Assembly: GCF_003026355.1 (NCBI RefSeq)
Contig: NZ_PYON01000019.1
Location: 1 to 64,000 of the forward strand
Direction: 5' to 3'
Length of the DNA stretch: 64,000 nt
Source: Photobacterium kishitanii
GTDB lineage: Bacteria; Pseudomonadota; Gammaproteobacteria; Enterobacterales; Vibrionaceae
The translations under genes were made by a program, and so were the position numbers. This document shows positions 47,102 to 57,225 of the stretch, one piece after another; position 1 is the first letter of the stretch, and the number at the start of each line of letters is the position of its first letter. Below the pieces are notes generated by a model that was given only the letters and a program-made list of their open reading frames with translations, made no database searches and was not told the DNA's origin.

Positions 47102-47118
47102 AGTTTCAAATCGAAACT
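47102..47118. promoter_or_regulatory. Candidate operator dyad at the regulator-glmS promoter
   Basis: AGTTTC-AAATC-GAAACT, a perfect 6+5+6 dyad directly after the -10 element, covering the likely transcription start. Several DeoR-family repressors use TTTC/GAAA-type sites, so autoregulation is plausible. Confidence 0.5.
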
Positions 47119-47138
47119 TATTGTGTTGTTTAACATTC

Positions 47139-47912
47139 ATGTCGAAACGTAATACTCAGCAACGTCGCCATGCTATTGCCGTTATGGTTAGTGAGCAAGG
47201 TGAGGTTAGCGTTGATGTTTTAGCGCATCACTTTTCCACTTCAGAAGTCACTATCCGTAAGGATCTTGCCGCATTAGAGATCACTGGCTCATTGCTGCGC
47301 CGCTATGGTGGTGCGATTGCAATGCCGAGTGAAATTGTTACAACTGAACAAACTGAGCAAGTTTCAGTGTGTAAGTTAGCTATTGCTCAAGCCGCTGCTC
47401 AGCAAATTCGCGATCATCATCGAATTATTATCGATAGTGGCAGTACGACTGCTGCATTAATCTCTCTATTGGGAGGTAAGCAAGGCTTGATCGTGATGAC
47501 CAATGCCTTACATGTCGCCAATGCCCTTAATGCACTTGAAAATGAACCGACGTTATTAATGACTGGTGGTACTTGGGATCCGCATTCCGAATCATTTCAA
47601 GGCCAAGTCGCTGAATCAGTTTTACGGTCGTATGACTTTGATCAGCTATTTATTGGTGCTGATGGGATTGATGTCGAGCGTGGTACTACCACGTTTAATG
47701 AATTAATGGGTTTGAGTCGGGTCATGGCTGAAGTGTCACGTGAAGTGGTGGTGATGGTCGAATCAAATAAGGTAGGCCGTAAAATTCCTAACCTTGAATT
47801 AGCTTGGCAAGGGATCAGTACCTTAATTACCGATGAGGGGTTAAGTGATACCGATAAAGCCAGTATAGAACAACATGGGGTACGAGTGATTCGTGCTGCC
47901 GTAACAGTATAA
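47139..47912 (+). CDS. DeoR family transcriptional regulator linked to glmS
   Basis: A 257-residue DeoR-type regulator. The N-terminal winged helix-turn-helix is QGEVSVDVLAHHFSTSEVTI / RKDLAALEITG. The sugar-phosphate-sensing DeoR domain (about 75-240) contains IIDSGSTTAALISLL and FIGADGID. Such proteins usually sense phosphosugars. glmS follows 36 bp later on the same strand, so it probably adjusts GlcN6P synthesis, an inference from context. I start at the ATG giving MSKRNTQQRRH; a TTG is in frame at 47121. No clear Shine-Dalgarno sequence is visible. Confidence 0.85.
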   Translation: MSKRNTQQRRHAIAVMVSEQGEVSVDVLAHHFSTSEVTIRKDLAALEITGSLLRRYGGAIAMPSEIVTTEQTEQVSVCKLAIAQAAAQQIRDHHRIIIDSGSTTAALISLLGGKQGLIVMTNALHVANALNALENEPTLLMTGGTWDPHSESFQGQVAESVLRSYDFDQLFIGADGIDVERGTTTFNELMGLSRVMAEVSREVVVMVESNKVGRKIPNLELAWQGISTLITDEGLSDTDKASIEQHGVRVIRAAVTV

Positions 47913-47948
47913 CCTCAAGATAACCAAAGCAATGGTAAAGGAATTATT

Positions 47949-49784
47949 ATGTGTGGGATAGTGGGTGCCGTAGCGCAACGTGATGTAGCTGAAATTCTAA
48001 TTGAAGGTTTACGTCGTTTAGAATACCGCGGTTATGACTCCGCAGGTATTGCGATTGTGGATAGCAACAATACATTACAGCGTGTACGTCGGTTGGGCAA
48101 AGTACAAGCCTTAGCTGATGCAGTTGAAAGTACGCCTTTAAGCGGCGGCACTGGTATTGCACATACTCGTTGGGCAACCCATGGCGAGCCTTCAGAAGCG
48201 AATGCTCATCCGCATATATCAGGCCAACATATTGCATTAGTACATAATGGTATTATTGAAAATCATCAACAATTGCGGGAGTTATTGCAAGAGCGAGGCT
48301 ATGTCTTTAGTTCGCAAACTGATACTGAAGTGATTGCACATTTAGTTGATTGGGAATTGCGCTCTGCAGCTAGTCTGTTAGCGGCAGTACAAAAAACGGT
48401 ACTGCAATTACAAGGTGCATACGGAACGGTTGTAATGGATTGTCGTGATCCTGAACGGGTTGTGGTTGCTCGTTCTGGGAGCCCGTTAGTGATCGGATTA
48501 GGGGTCGGTGAAAACTTTATTGCCTCTGATCAATTGGCTTTATTAAACGTTACCCGCCGATTTATGTTCTTAGAAGAAGGTGATGTGGCTGAAGTCACTC
48601 GACGTAACATTGCAGTGTTTGATCACAATGGCCAAGCCGTTGAGCGAGCGGTGAGTGAATCGACGGTTGAGCATGATGCCGCCGATAAAGGTCAATATCG
48701 GCATTATATGCAAAAAGAGATCTTTGAGCAGCCAAGTGCATTGATCAACACCATGGAAGGCCGTATCAGTAATGATCGTGTGATCATCGAAGCAATTGGC
48801 AGTGATGCCAATAAGATCCTCGATAAAGTTGAACATATTCAGATCATTGCTTGTGGTACCTCATATAATGCTGGCATGGTGGCACGGTACTGGTTTGAAT
48901 CAATAGCCGGTGTCAGTTGCGATGTTGAAATAGCCTCAGAGTTTCGTTACCGCAAGTTTGTTACGCGACCAAATAGTTTATTGATTACCTTGTCGCAGTC
49001 GGGTGAAACAGCCGATACATTAGCAGCTCTCCGCCTTGCTAAACAAAAAGGCTATATGGCCGCGATGACCATCTGTAACGTGGCGGGTTCATCATTAGTA
49101 CGTGAATCTGATTTAGCCTTTATGACTCGTGCTGGAGCTGAAATTGGGGTTGCATCGACTAAAGCATTCACTACTCAGCTGGTGGCATTGTTGATGTTAG
49201 TTACTGCGCTAGGTAAACAACAAGCAACAATCGATCAAGCGCAAGAACAACAAATTGTGGCTGCATTGCAGCAGCTTCCGGCTCAAATTGAAAAAGCATT
49301 GGCGTTTGATAAGCCGATTGAAGCATTAGCAGAAGATTTTGCCGATAAACAGCATGCGCTATTTTTAGGGCGTGGGGAGTTTTATCCGATTGCTGTTGAA
49401 GCATCATTAAAACTTAAAGAAATTTCTTACATTCACGCTGAAGCGTATGCCGCGGGTGAGCTTAAGCATGGCCCATTAGCACTCGTTGATGCTGAAATGC
49501 CGGTGATTGTTGTAGCCCCTACCAATGATTTACTTGAAAAATTAAAGTCAAACATTGAAGAAGTTCGCGCTCGTGGAGGACTGTTATATGTCTTTGCTGA
49601 TAATGAAGCTGGTTTTGACGATTGTGATGGTATGAAGATCATTACTATGCCAAAAGTTGATGAAATTATTGCGCCGATTTTCTATACCATTCCGATGCAG
49701 TTATTGGCATATCACGTGGCATTGATTAAAGGGACTGATGTTGATCAGCCGCGTAATCTTGCTAAAGCAGTAACGGTTGAATAA
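47949..49784 (+). CDS. glmS: Glutamine--fructose-6-phosphate aminotransferase (isomerising)
   Basis: Makes glucosamine-6-phosphate, the first committed step towards UDP-GlcNAc, feeding GlmU upstream. 611 residues: an Ntn-type glutaminase domain with the nucleophilic Cys2 ([10 protein letters not shown]) and two SIS domains ([20 protein letters not shown]). The C-terminus [13 protein letters not shown] is typical. AAAGGA is the ribosome site. No glmS ribozyme is expected in this phylum and none is seen. Confidence 0.98.
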   Translation: MCGIVGAVAQRDVAEILIEGLRRLEYRGYDSAGIAIVDSNNTLQRVRRLGKVQALADAVESTPLSGGTGIAHTRWATHGEPSEANAHPHISGQHIALVHNGIIENHQQLRELLQERGYVFSSQTDTEVIAHLVDWELRSAASLLAAVQKTVLQLQGAYGTVVMDCRDPERVVVARSGSPLVIGLGVGENFIASDQLALLNVTRRFMFLEEGDVAEVTRRNIAVFDHNGQAVERAVSESTVEHDAADKGQYRHYMQKEIFEQPSALINTMEGRISNDRVIIEAIGSDANKILDKVEHIQIIACGTSYNAGMVARYWFESIAGVSCDVEIASEFRYRKFVTRPNSLLITLSQSGETADTLAALRLAKQKGYMAAMTICNVAGSSLVRESDLAFMTRAGAEIGVASTKAFTTQLVALLMLVTALGKQQATIDQAQEQQIVAALQQLPAQIEKALAFDKPIEALAEDFADKQHALFLGRGEFYPIAVEASLKLKEISYIHAEAYAAGELKHGPLALVDAEMPVIVVAPTNDLLEKLKSNIEEVRARGGLLYVFADNEAGFDDCDGMKIITMPKVDEIIAPIFYTIPMQLLAYHVALIKGTDVDQPRNLAKAVTVE

Positions 49785-49820
49785 TCGTTTAGATTGTTTT
49801 TTAGCGTAGATTTATTTAAT

Positions 49821-49852
49821 AAAAAAGGTGCCAGCAATGGCACCTTTTTTTG
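49821..49852 (+). terminator. Terminator after glmS
   Basis: Stem AAAAAGGTGCCA / TGGCACCTTTTT with loop GCAA, followed by Ts. The remaining roughly 230 bases to the next gene are A+T-rich and hold only a palindrome near 50045. Confidence 0.92.
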
Positions 49853-50044
49853 TACGATTGGGATCGCGGGTTAAGTCTAGTTATATTGGCATTGAGAACG
49901 TTTTTTTGCGAAATAGAAATGACGATCTCAAAAATGACGAACTGCAATTCAAAATAAAAAAAAGATATTAATTAAAAGGGTAATTGTCTGATTTTAGCGC
50001 CATCATGGGTTAAAAAACTTGGCGTGTCATCTGCAAGGGTTGTT

Positions 50045-50056
50045 ATTAGTACTAAT
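50045..50056. promoter_or_regulatory. Palindrome upstream of the XRE regulator
   Basis: ATTAGTACTAAT, a perfect 12-bp palindrome 29 bp before the regulator's start, inside a larger imperfect dyad TGTTAT...ATAACA. A likely autoregulatory operator. Confidence 0.5.
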
Positions 50057-50084
50057 GCTGATAACAGGTTTTGTGGAGTAAATG

Positions 50085-50459
50085 ATGGCAGATCGTAAAC
50101 AAGAGATGGCAGTACGGATTAAAGAAGCCCGTGAATGGAAAGGCTTAACTCAAGTTTATATGGCACAGCAATTGAAAGTGGCACGTCAAACCTATTTAGA
50201 TTTAGAAACCGGTAAAACTGAGCCTAAGGTACGGTTATTGGTTGAGATTTCTGAGTTAACCGAAAGACCATTAACGTGGTTCATTTATGGTGATTCAGGG
50301 GTAGACATTATTGAGAGTGAATATAAAGAAGAGATCGATAAATTAGTGCAGTGTTTTGGCTGTTTACCGCATTCAGCACGCCAAATTATTTTACAGCAGA
50401 GCATTCAATTAGCACAATTTATGGCGGAATATACTCGTACATTTACGCAACGCAAATAA
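50085..50459 (+). CDS. XRE family helix-turn-helix regulator
   Basis: A 124-residue protein with a Cro/C1-type HTH (about residues 9-63: AVRIKEAREWKGLTQVYMAQ, then LKVARQTYLDLETGKTEP). An alpha-helical C-terminal region of unknown role follows. Two ATGs are adjacent; I choose the second because GGAG then lies at the usual spacing. It is alone between the glmS terminator and convergent ilvA. No toxin, restriction or phage gene is adjacent. The target is unknown beyond probable autoregulation. Confidence 0.8.
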   Translation: MADRKQEMAVRIKEAREWKGLTQVYMAQQLKVARQTYLDLETGKTEPKVRLLVEISELTERPLTWFIYGDSGVDIIESEYKEEIDKLVQCFGCLPHSARQIILQQSIQLAQFMAEYTRTFTQRK

Positions 50460-50464
50460 TGAAA

Positions 50465-50495
50465 AAGCAGCACTAGGGCTGCTTGATATTTTTAT
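50465..50495 (+). terminator. Terminator between the XRE gene and ilvA
   Basis: Stem AAGCAGC / GCTGCTT with a six-base loop, then GATATTTTTATT. It lies between convergent genes and may serve both. Confidence 0.65.
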
Positions 50496-50509
50496 TATGT
50501 TGAATGTTG

Positions 50510-52063
50510 TTATTGAGCGAGAAAGAACTTATAAGCACAGTTATCAGTTTCATCTTGCCAATGATAACCCAGTTTACGCAAGTGACTGGTAAACGATAGC
50601 AGATCATGATCAGCTAATTCAAAACCACATAATACGCGGCCATAATCAGCGCCATGGTTGCGATAGTTAAATAAACTAATATTCCATTGGCTGCCTAAGG
50701 TCGATAGAAACTTAGTTAATGCGCCAGGATATTCTGGAAATTCAAAACTATATAATCGTTCTTGTAATGGTTTTGATGGTCGGCCGCCGATCATATAACG
50801 CACATGAACTTTGGCCATCTCATCATCAGATAAATCCATCACCGGATAACCGCCTTTGCGCAGATCCGCAATAATATGCTCAAGTTCTTGCTGGCCTTGA
50901 ATTAAACGTACCCCAACAAACACATTGGCTAGTTTGGCATCATTATAACGATAGTTAAATTCAGTCACGGCACGGCCACCAATAAGATGACAAAATTCTA
51001 GAAATGCCCCTGGACGCTCAGGAATAGTCACTGCTAATAATCCTTCGCGTTTTTCTCCTAATTCACACCGCTCAGAGACATAACGTAAGCCATGAAAATT
51101 AAGGTTAGCACCAGATAAAATAGCGGCTAATTGTCGCTGTTGTAATTGTTGCTGCTCGGCATATTTCTTGAGACCGGCAAGCGATAACGCCCCTGATGGT
51201 TCAGCAATTGCACGCGTATCTTCAAAGATATCTTTGACTGCGGCACAAATTTCATCACTGCTAACCGTGATCACATCATCGAGATATTGTTCACATAACC
51301 GGAAGGTTTCGCTGCCAATACGTTTTACTGCGACGCCATCAGCAAACATTCCTACCTGATCCAGTGTAACCGGTTGGCCAGCATCAAAGGCTGCTTTTAA
51401 ACAGGCTGAATCTTCAGCCTCGACGCCGATAACTTTAATCTCCGGTAGCAGTTGTTTTAACAGTACAGAGACGCCTGCCGCTAAGCCACCGCCGCCAACA
51501 GGGACAAAGACATATTCAAGGTGACCATTTTGTTGCACCAATTCAATACCTATGGTGCCTTGTCCAGCAATGATGGCCGGATGATCAAAGGGTGGAATAA
51601 AAGTATAGCCATGTTGCTGGGCTAACATTTCGGCATGAATTTTAGCTTCGTCAAAATTATTACCGTGTAATACCACATTAGCGCCAAAACCACGTACAGC
51701 ATCAACTTTAATATCGGGTGTGGTGCGCGGCATCACGATGGTAGCATTGACCCCCAGTTTTTGGCTTGATAATGCTAATCCTTGGGCATGATTACCTGCA
51801 GAAGCTGCAATGACGCCTGCTTGGCGTTGAGGCTCAGTGAGTTGGGTCATCATGTTGTACGCACCACGCAGCTTAAACGAATGCACTGGTTGGCGATCTT
51901 CTCGCTTTAGTTGCACATGATTGCCGATGCGAGCACTGAGGCGAGTCAGGCTTTGCAGTGGGGTGACTTGCGCGACTTCATAGACAGGCGCGCGTAAAAT
52001 ATTGCGCAGATAGTCTGCACCGCTAAGTAAGTATTGCTCGCTGACAGGTTTCACTTCGGCCAT
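50510..52063 (-). CDS. ilvA: Threonine ammonia-lyase, biosynthetic
   Basis: Deaminates threonine to 2-oxobutyrate, the first step of isoleucine synthesis; the enzyme is normally feedback-inhibited by isoleucine. 517 residues: a PLP domain with the lysine in HSFKLRGAYN (K64) and the SAGNHAQG and PVGGGGLAAG loops. Two ACT-like regulatory domains at the C-terminus (from about 340: LLAVTIPERPGAFLEFCHLI; RLYSFEFPEYPGALTKFL) mark the biosynthetic form. Last gene of ilvGMEDA, four bases after ilvD. Confidence 0.97.
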   Translation of the reverse strand: MAEVKPVSEQYLLSGADYLRNILRAPVYEVAQVTPLQSLTRLSARIGNHVQLKREDRQPVHSFKLRGAYNMMTQLTEPQRQAGVIAASAGNHAQGLALSSQKLGVNATIVMPRTTPDIKVDAVRGFGANVVLHGNNFDEAKIHAEMLAQQHGYTFIPPFDHPAIIAGQGTIGIELVQQNGHLEYVFVPVGGGGLAAGVSVLLKQLLPEIKVIGVEAEDSACLKAAFDAGQPVTLDQVGMFADGVAVKRIGSETFRLCEQYLDDVITVSSDEICAAVKDIFEDTRAIAEPSGALSLAGLKKYAEQQQLQQRQLAAILSGANLNFHGLRYVSERCELGEKREGLLAVTIPERPGAFLEFCHLIGGRAVTEFNYRYNDAKLANVFVGVRLIQGQQELEHIIADLRKGGYPVMDLSDDEMAKVHVRYMIGGRPSKPLQERLYSFEFPEYPGALTKFLSTLGSQWNISLFNYRNHGADYGRVLCGFELADHDLLSFTSHLRKLGYHWQDETDNCAYKFFLAQ

Positions 52064-52067
52064 CAGA

Positions 52068-53909
52068 TTATCCTTCTAGCTTGGATTTATCGCGCACTGC
52101 ACCTTTATCGGCACTGGTGGCAAGGTTGGCATAAGCTTTCAGGGCTAATGATACTTGACGCACCCGATCGACAGGTTTCCAGCCACGTTGATCGGCATCA
52201 GTACGACGACAAGCAAGGGTGGTGTCATCGACGAGTAGGTTGATACTACGGTTGGGAATATCAATCGCAATCATATCGCCATTATTGATTAAGCCGATAG
52301 TACCGCCACTGGCCGCCTCTGGTGATACGTGACCAATTGATAATCCTGAAGTACCGCCGGAGAAACGACCATCGGTGATCAAGGCACACTCTTTACCAAG
52401 TCCCATTGATTTTAAATAAGTGGTTGGGTAGAGCATTTCTTGCATGCCAGGGCCACCTTTTGGACCTTCATAACGAATTACGACGACATCACCAGCTTTG
52501 ACTTTACCGCCGAGAATGCCTTCGACAGCGGTATCTTGGCTTTCAAAAACTACCGCGGGTCCGGTGAAGGTTAAGCAACTTTCATCAACACCTGCTGTTT
52601 TAACAATACAGCCATCAATAGCCATGTTGCCAGACAATACTGCCAGTCCACCCTCATCGCTAAAGGCAAATTCTTTGCTACGAATACAGCCATGTTGGCG
52701 ATCGTCATCTAAAGTATCCCAGCGACAATTTTGTGAAAATGCTTTGGTGGTACGAATACCTGCAGGACCGGCGCGGAAGAAATCTTTTACCGCTGGTGAT
52801 TGGGTTTGGATAATGTCGTAATGGCGCAGACTATCAGCAAAGGTTTCACCTAAAATATTATGACATTGGTTATGGAATAATCCGGCGCGATCGAGTTCAC
52901 CTAAGATACTGTAAACCCCACCCGCTCGGTGAACATCTTCCATATGATATTTAGGGGTTGAAGGGGCAACTTTACACAGCTGTGGTACGCGGCGTGACAT
53001 TTGGTCAATGTCCGCCATGGTGAAATCAATCTCACCTTCTTGGGCGGCTGCTAATAAGTGTAATACGGTATTACTGGAACCGCCCATCGCAATATCAAGT
53101 GCCATCGCATTTTCAAAGGCTAATTTATTGGCAATATTACGCGGTAAGGCAGTGGCATCATCTTGCTCATAGTAGCGTTTAGTGAGTGCCACGATGCGTT
53201 TACCAGCATTAATGAATAACTGCTCACGATCAGCGTGTGTCGCGAGCATTGAACCATTACCGGGCTGGCTTAAACCTAAGGCTTCGGTTAAACAGTTCAT
53301 TGAGTTAGCAGTAAACATCCCTGAACATGAACCACAGGTTGGGCAGGCAGAGCGTTCGATCTGCTCACTTTGCTCGTCAGAAACGCTAGGATCAGCACCT
53401 TGGATCATCGCATCAACCAAATCAAGTTTGATCACCTGCTCTGAAAGCTTGGTTTTTCCTGCTTCCATTGGTCCACCAGAAACAAAAATCACCGGAATGT
53501 TTAAACGCAATGATGCCATTAGCATTCCCGGGGTGATTTTGTCACAGTTGGAAATACACACCATTGCATCAGCACAATGGGCATTAACCATGTATTCAAC
53601 GGAGTCTGCAATCAATTCACGTGATGGCAATGAATACAGCATGCCGCCGTGACCCATCGCAATGCCATCATCCACGGCGATAGTATTAAATTCTTTGGCG
53701 ATACCACCAGCTTGCTCAATTTCTGCAGCGACCAATTGACCCAGATCTTTTAAGTGGACGTGGCCGGGGACAAATTGAGTAAATGAGTTCACCACTGCAA
53801 TAATCGGTTTACCAAAATCTTCATCTTTAACCCCTGTTGCACGCCATAATGCGCGAGCGCCTGCCATATTTCGGCCGTGGGTTGTGGTTGCTGAACGGTA
53901 CTTAGGCAT
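52068..53909 (-). CDS. ilvD: Dihydroxy-acid dehydratase
   Basis: The Fe-S enzyme that dehydrates dihydroxy acids to 2-oxo acids in valine and isoleucine synthesis. It is full length at 613 residues. The cluster cysteines lie in [10 protein letters not shown] and [20 protein letters not shown]. The C-terminal active-site region [20 protein letters not shown] is intact. Third enzyme gene before ilvA in the operon. Confidence 0.98.
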   Translation of the reverse strand: MPKYRSATTTHGRNMAGARALWRATGVKDEDFGKPIIAVVNSFTQFVPGHVHLKDLGQLVAAEIEQAGGIAKEFNTIAVDDGIAMGHGGMLYSLPSRELIADSVEYMVNAHCADAMVCISNCDKITPGMLMASLRLNIPVIFVSGGPMEAGKTKLSEQVIKLDLVDAMIQGADPSVSDEQSEQIERSACPTCGSCSGMFTANSMNCLTEALGLSQPGNGSMLATHADREQLFINAGKRIVALTKRYYEQDDATALPRNIANKLAFENAMALDIAMGGSSNTVLHLLAAAQEGEIDFTMADIDQMSRRVPQLCKVAPSTPKYHMEDVHRAGGVYSILGELDRAGLFHNQCHNILGETFADSLRHYDIIQTQSPAVKDFFRAGPAGIRTTKAFSQNCRWDTLDDDRQHGCIRSKEFAFSDEGGLAVLSGNMAIDGCIVKTAGVDESCLTFTGPAVVFESQDTAVEGILGGKVKAGDVVVIRYEGPKGGPGMQEMLYPTTYLKSMGLGKECALITDGRFSGGTSGLSIGHVSPEAASGGTIGLINNGDMIAIDIPNRSINLLVDDTTLACRRTDADQRGWKPVDRVRQVSLALKAYANLATSADKGAVRDKSKLEG

Positions 53910-53981
53910 AACAATAAAATCCTTTTTAGGTCAGCCATCAGATGGATGACTGAAGCCATTTATAAGTGAATCAACGTAGTA

Positions 53982-54914
53982 TTACTTCGTTGGGTAAACG
54001 TAATCTAACCAACCCCATTTATCATCGGTTTCGCCGTTAAATAGACCAAAGTAATCGGCTTGTAATTGTTGGGTGATTGGGCCACGTTTACCTGCACCGA
54101 CGGTAATTTGGTCAACACTACGTACTGGGACAATTTCAGCAGCAGTACCGGTCATGAAAATTTCATCAGCAAGGTAAAGTGCTTCACGAGCAATATTTTC
54201 TTCACGGACTTCATAACCACGCTCTTTCGCTAAGGTGATGATGGTGTCACGGGTGATACCGGGCAAAATAGCACTGGTTGTCGGTGGCGTTGACAGGATA
54301 CCGTTACGAACAATGAAAATATTTTCACCGGCACCTTCAGAAAGATAACCATCGACACTTAACGCGATCCCTTCTGCATAACCATGACGACGGGCTTCAC
54401 TGCCAACAAGTAGTGATGATAAATAATTTCCGCCCGCTTTTGCTGCGGTTGGAATAGTGTTTGGTGCGGCGCGGTTCCAGCTTGAAATCATCGCATCAAC
54501 ACCATTTTCTAACGCTTCTTCACCTAAATATGATCCCCATGGGAAGGCTGCGACAATGAGATCCATAATAGTATCAACCGGTGGGCAGACACCTAAACCA
54601 ACGTTACCGACATAGCCTAATGGACGAATATAAGCTGAATCGAGTTTATTGACGCGAATGGTTTCACGGCAGATTTCCATTAGCTGCTCGCAGCTGTAAG
54701 GGATTGGGAAACGATAAATTTTGGCAGAATTAAGTAACCGCTGCATATGCTCTGGGTGGCGAAAAACCGCAGGCCCTTTAGGGGTGTTATAGCAACGAAT
54801 GCCTTCAAAAACCGAGGTGCCATAGTGCATTGCATGGGTAAGAACGTGCACATTAGCTTCTGCCCAAGGAACGATTTTACCGTTAAACCAAATATAGTCG
54901 GCTGTGTTTGCCAT
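53982..54914 (-). CDS. ilvE: Branched-chain-amino-acid aminotransferase
   Basis: Catalyses the last step in valine, leucine and isoleucine synthesis. A fold-type IV PLP enzyme of 310 residues with the catalytic lysine K159 (AAKAGGNYLSSLL) and the segments GTSVFEGIRCYNT and EIFMTGTAAEI. Twenty bases after ilvM and 72 bases before ilvD. Confidence 0.97.
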   Translation of the reverse strand: MANTADYIWFNGKIVPWAEANVHVLTHAMHYGTSVFEGIRCYNTPKGPAVFRHPEHMQRLLNSAKIYRFPIPYSCEQLMEICRETIRVNKLDSAYIRPLGYVGNVGLGVCPPVDTIMDLIVAAFPWGSYLGEEALENGVDAMISSWNRAAPNTIPTAAKAGGNYLSSLLVGSEARRHGYAEGIALSVDGYLSEGAGENIFIVRNGILSTPPTTSAILPGITRDTIITLAKERGYEVREENIAREALYLADEIFMTGTAAEIVPVRSVDQITVGAGKRGPITQQLQADYFGLFNGETDDKWGWLDYVYPTK

Positions 54915-54934
54915 GATGATTTCCCTTCTTAAAT

Positions 54935-55183
54935 TTAATCCAGATTGTCGATTTGTGAGGTGGTAACCGTGGTTACATCCCAGAGTTTTTCTATTTGATT
55001 AATGAGAATGCTAATCGGACGATCACTATCGACAATAATAGCTATAGTGGCGATATTGCTATGGTGATTTTGGGTTGCATCCACTTTTTTGATCACAAAT
55101 CCGCGATGGCGGATCACGCGTAAAATACGTTCAAGTAATACTGGCTTATCGTGCGCTTTGATGTCGAGTAAATATCTATCCAT
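54935..55183 (-). CDS. ilvM: Acetolactate synthase II small subunit
   Basis: The regulatory subunit of acetohydroxyacid synthase II, an ACT domain of 82 residues (RYLLDIKAHDKPVLLERILR, then VIRHRGFVIKKVDAT). I start at MDRYLLDIK, two bases after the ilvG stop. The frame is open 19 codons further into ilvG but without conservation. AHAS II is the valine-insensitive isozyme in E. coli. Confidence 0.93.
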   Translation of the reverse strand: MDRYLLDIKAHDKPVLLERILRVIRHRGFVIKKVDATQNHHSNIATIAIIVDSDRPISILINQIEKLWDVTTVTTSQIDNLD

Positions 55184-55185
55184 GA

Positions 55186-56832
55186 TTAAGTGTTCTCCAG
55201 CATATCTTGATTGGCTGCACCCGGTGGTACTAAGGGCCATACGTTTTGCTCTTCATCAATCACCACATGTAATAAATAAGCGCTATCGCTAGCAAGCATT
55301 TCAGCCAGTGCTGGCGCAACTTCATCTTTGCGGGTGATCGTTTTACCGGGAATATCAAATGCGCGTGCCAGCATCACAAAATCAGGATTATCATCCAAAA
55401 TTGTCTCGCTATGGCGGCCATCAAAAAATAGAGATTGCCATTGACGCACCATGCCTAAGCGTTGGTTATTAATCAGGACCATTTTTACGGGGATTTGACG
55501 GCGTTTAAGAGTGCCAAGCTCTTGCACATTCATCATAAATGAACCATCACCCGAGATTAAGATAGATTGATCATTTGGGCGAGCAACACTGGCTCCCATT
55601 GCTGCGGGTAAACCAAACCCCATCGTGCCAAGTCCAGCGGAGGTAATGTAGTTTTGTGGCTCACGAGGTTGAATGTGTTGTGCGGCCCACATTTGATGTT
55701 GGCCGACATCGGTCGATACCATGCTGTTATTGGGCATCATGTCAGACAGCTGTTTTAGCAGTAATGGCGCATAAATTAATTCACCCGGATGATCGTAGCG
55801 CCATTTACCAATTTTACGTAAATGCTCGCTGTGGGTTAACCAGCGGCTAATATCCTGATGGAGTTTCAGTTGCGGCAGAATCAGCTTAATATCGCCGCGC
55901 AAAGGAGCATTGGCATGGCGGAGTTTATTAAACTCGGCGGCATCAATATCAATGTGGATCACTTTAGCATGTGGTGCAAAGGTATCTAGTTTTCCCGTTA
56001 CTCGATCGTCAAACCGCGCCCCAACCACGATCAATAAATCGGATTCTTGGACAATAAGGTTCGCTGCTTTGGTGCCGTGCATACCCAGCATGCCAAGATA
56101 ATGCGGATCATGGCGAGCGACAGAGCCTAAGCCTTTAAGGGTGCTGACGGAAGGCATTGGGTTGTTGGTGAGAAATTGGCGTAGTGCTGTGGTTGCCTGC
56201 GCTATTTGTACTCCACCACCGACATACAAGACGGGTCGCTGACATTGGCGTAATAATTGTTGTGCGTTAGTGATCGCGGCAGTGTCAGCAATCGGTAATG
56301 GTGGTGGCGTAATGGTAGGTAATAGTGCCGTTGGTGCGGTTGCTAATTGCACATCTTTGGCGATATCAACAATAACCGGTCCTGGACGACCACTTTGAGC
56401 AACCACAAAGGCTTCGGCTAATGTCGGTGCGAGCTCATCAATGTCTGTGACTAAATAGCTGTGTTTAGTACAGGATAATGACATTCCAATCACATCCATT
56501 TCTTGAAAAGCATCAGTGCCAATGTGTGAGCTGGCAACTTGGCCTGTGATGGCAACTAATGGCACCGAGTCCATGAGGGCATCAGCTAAGCCGGTAACTA
56601 AATTGGTCGCTCCTGGACCGGATGTTGCCATACAAACTGCAACACTTTGGGTTGCACGTGCCATTCCAATCGCAGCCATTGCTGCCCCTTGCTCATGGCG
56701 GCATAAAATATGTTCAACGCCACCATCATAAAGCGCATCGTAGATGGGCATGATTGCTCCACCTGGATAGCCAAAAATAGTTTTTATCCCCTGCTGTTGC
56801 AGCGCTTGTACGACTAACTCTGCCCCTGTCAT
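55186..56832 (-). CDS. ilvG: Acetolactate synthase II large subunit
   Basis: The catalytic ThDP/FAD subunit of AHAS II. 548 residues, intact, unlike the frameshifted gene of E. coli K-12. The catalytic glutamate lies in [15 protein letters not shown], the FAD region in [12 protein letters not shown], and the ThDP motif runs from [15 protein letters not shown] to [12 protein letters not shown]. It follows an ilvL leader and attenuator, so expression should depend on charged branched-chain tRNAs. Confidence 0.97.
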   Translation of the reverse strand: MTGAELVVQALQQQGIKTIFGYPGGAIMPIYDALYDGGVEHILCRHEQGAAMAAIGMARATQSVAVCMATSGPGATNLVTGLADALMDSVPLVAITGQVASSHIGTDAFQEMDVIGMSLSCTKHSYLVTDIDELAPTLAEAFVVAQSGRPGPVIVDIAKDVQLATAPTALLPTITPPPLPIADTAAITNAQQLLRQCQRPVLYVGGGVQIAQATTALRQFLTNNPMPSVSTLKGLGSVARHDPHYLGMLGMHGTKAANLIVQESDLLIVVGARFDDRVTGKLDTFAPHAKVIHIDIDAAEFNKLRHANAPLRGDIKLILPQLKLHQDISRWLTHSEHLRKIGKWRYDHPGELIYAPLLLKQLSDMMPNNSMVSTDVGQHQMWAAQHIQPREPQNYITSAGLGTMGFGLPAAMGASVARPNDQSILISGDGSFMMNVQELGTLKRRQIPVKMVLINNQRLGMVRQWQSLFFDGRHSETILDDNPDFVMLARAFDIPGKTITRKDEVAPALAEMLASDSAYLLHVVIDEEQNVWPLVPPGAANQDMLENT

Positions 56833-56898
56833 CGCTGCTCCTTGCGTGTGTGGCTAAAATGAAAACCAATCCTGATTTTGTATTTAAATTTGTTGATT

Positions 56899-56934
56899 TA
56901 AAAAAGCCCCCGAACTTCTCAGTGCGGGGGCTTT
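56899..56934 (-). terminator. ilv attenuator terminator
   Basis: On the minus strand, stem AAAGCCCCCG / CGGGGGCTTT followed by a run of Ts, between the ilvL leader peptide and ilvG. This is the rho-independent terminator arm of a transcription attenuator. Confidence 0.92.
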
Positions 56935-56950
56935 GCTGTGTCTGGTAGCG

Positions 56951-57040
56951 CTAATTTACGCCTGCAAATCCCCTGCGCGGTGAGATAATCACCACGATGA
57001 CGTTAATAATGAGTATTAGGGATGTTGCAGTTGTGCGCAT
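56951..57040 (-). CDS. ilvL: ilv operon leader peptide
   Basis: A 29-codon leader reading frame, MRTTATSLILIINVIVVIIS followed by PRRGFAGVN. Six Ile, two Leu and four Val make 12 of 29 residues, with the densest run at 8-19. It ends 17 bases before the attenuator hairpin. Ribosome stalling at Ile/Leu/Val codons when charged tRNA is scarce would favour the antiterminator. Position, composition and the hairpin match ilvL in enterobacteria. Confidence 0.9.
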   Translation of the reverse strand: MRTTATSLILIINVIVVIISPRRGFAGVN

Positions 57041-57086
57041 GATTGTCCAACTTTTATTGTTTAGTTGTTGCTATACCTAAGTGGTA

Positions 57087-57100
57087 ACACAGATCTGTGT
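57087..57100. promoter_or_regulatory. Palindrome in the ilv promoter region
   Basis: ACACAGATCTGTGT, a perfect 14-bp palindrome about 47 bp upstream of ilvL; it can be extended to 20 bp with one mismatch. It may be an operator for a regulator of the ilv operon or of divergent comM. The binding protein is unknown. Confidence 0.5.
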
Positions 57101-57225
57101 CACATGACAAGAAGAAAATGTGGTTTTATTGGCAAACTCACTGCATTAATGGAGCTTTGATGTAACACCTTCGATAAATTTCATTAACCCACTGGTGTGA
57201 GTTGCCAGCTAATGTGGAGTCATCA

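Noticed and set aside
47738-47753. parS-like sequence with CACGTG in the DeoR-type gene
   Set aside because: Only the core TCACGTGAA matches; about five of sixteen positions differ, and it is inside a coding region.
47913-47948. glmS ribozyme
   Set aside because: The gap is 36 bp and the ribozyme is typical of Gram-positive bacteria.
53182-53652. 156-codon frame opposite ilvD
   Set aside because: Antisense shadow within a conserved gene.
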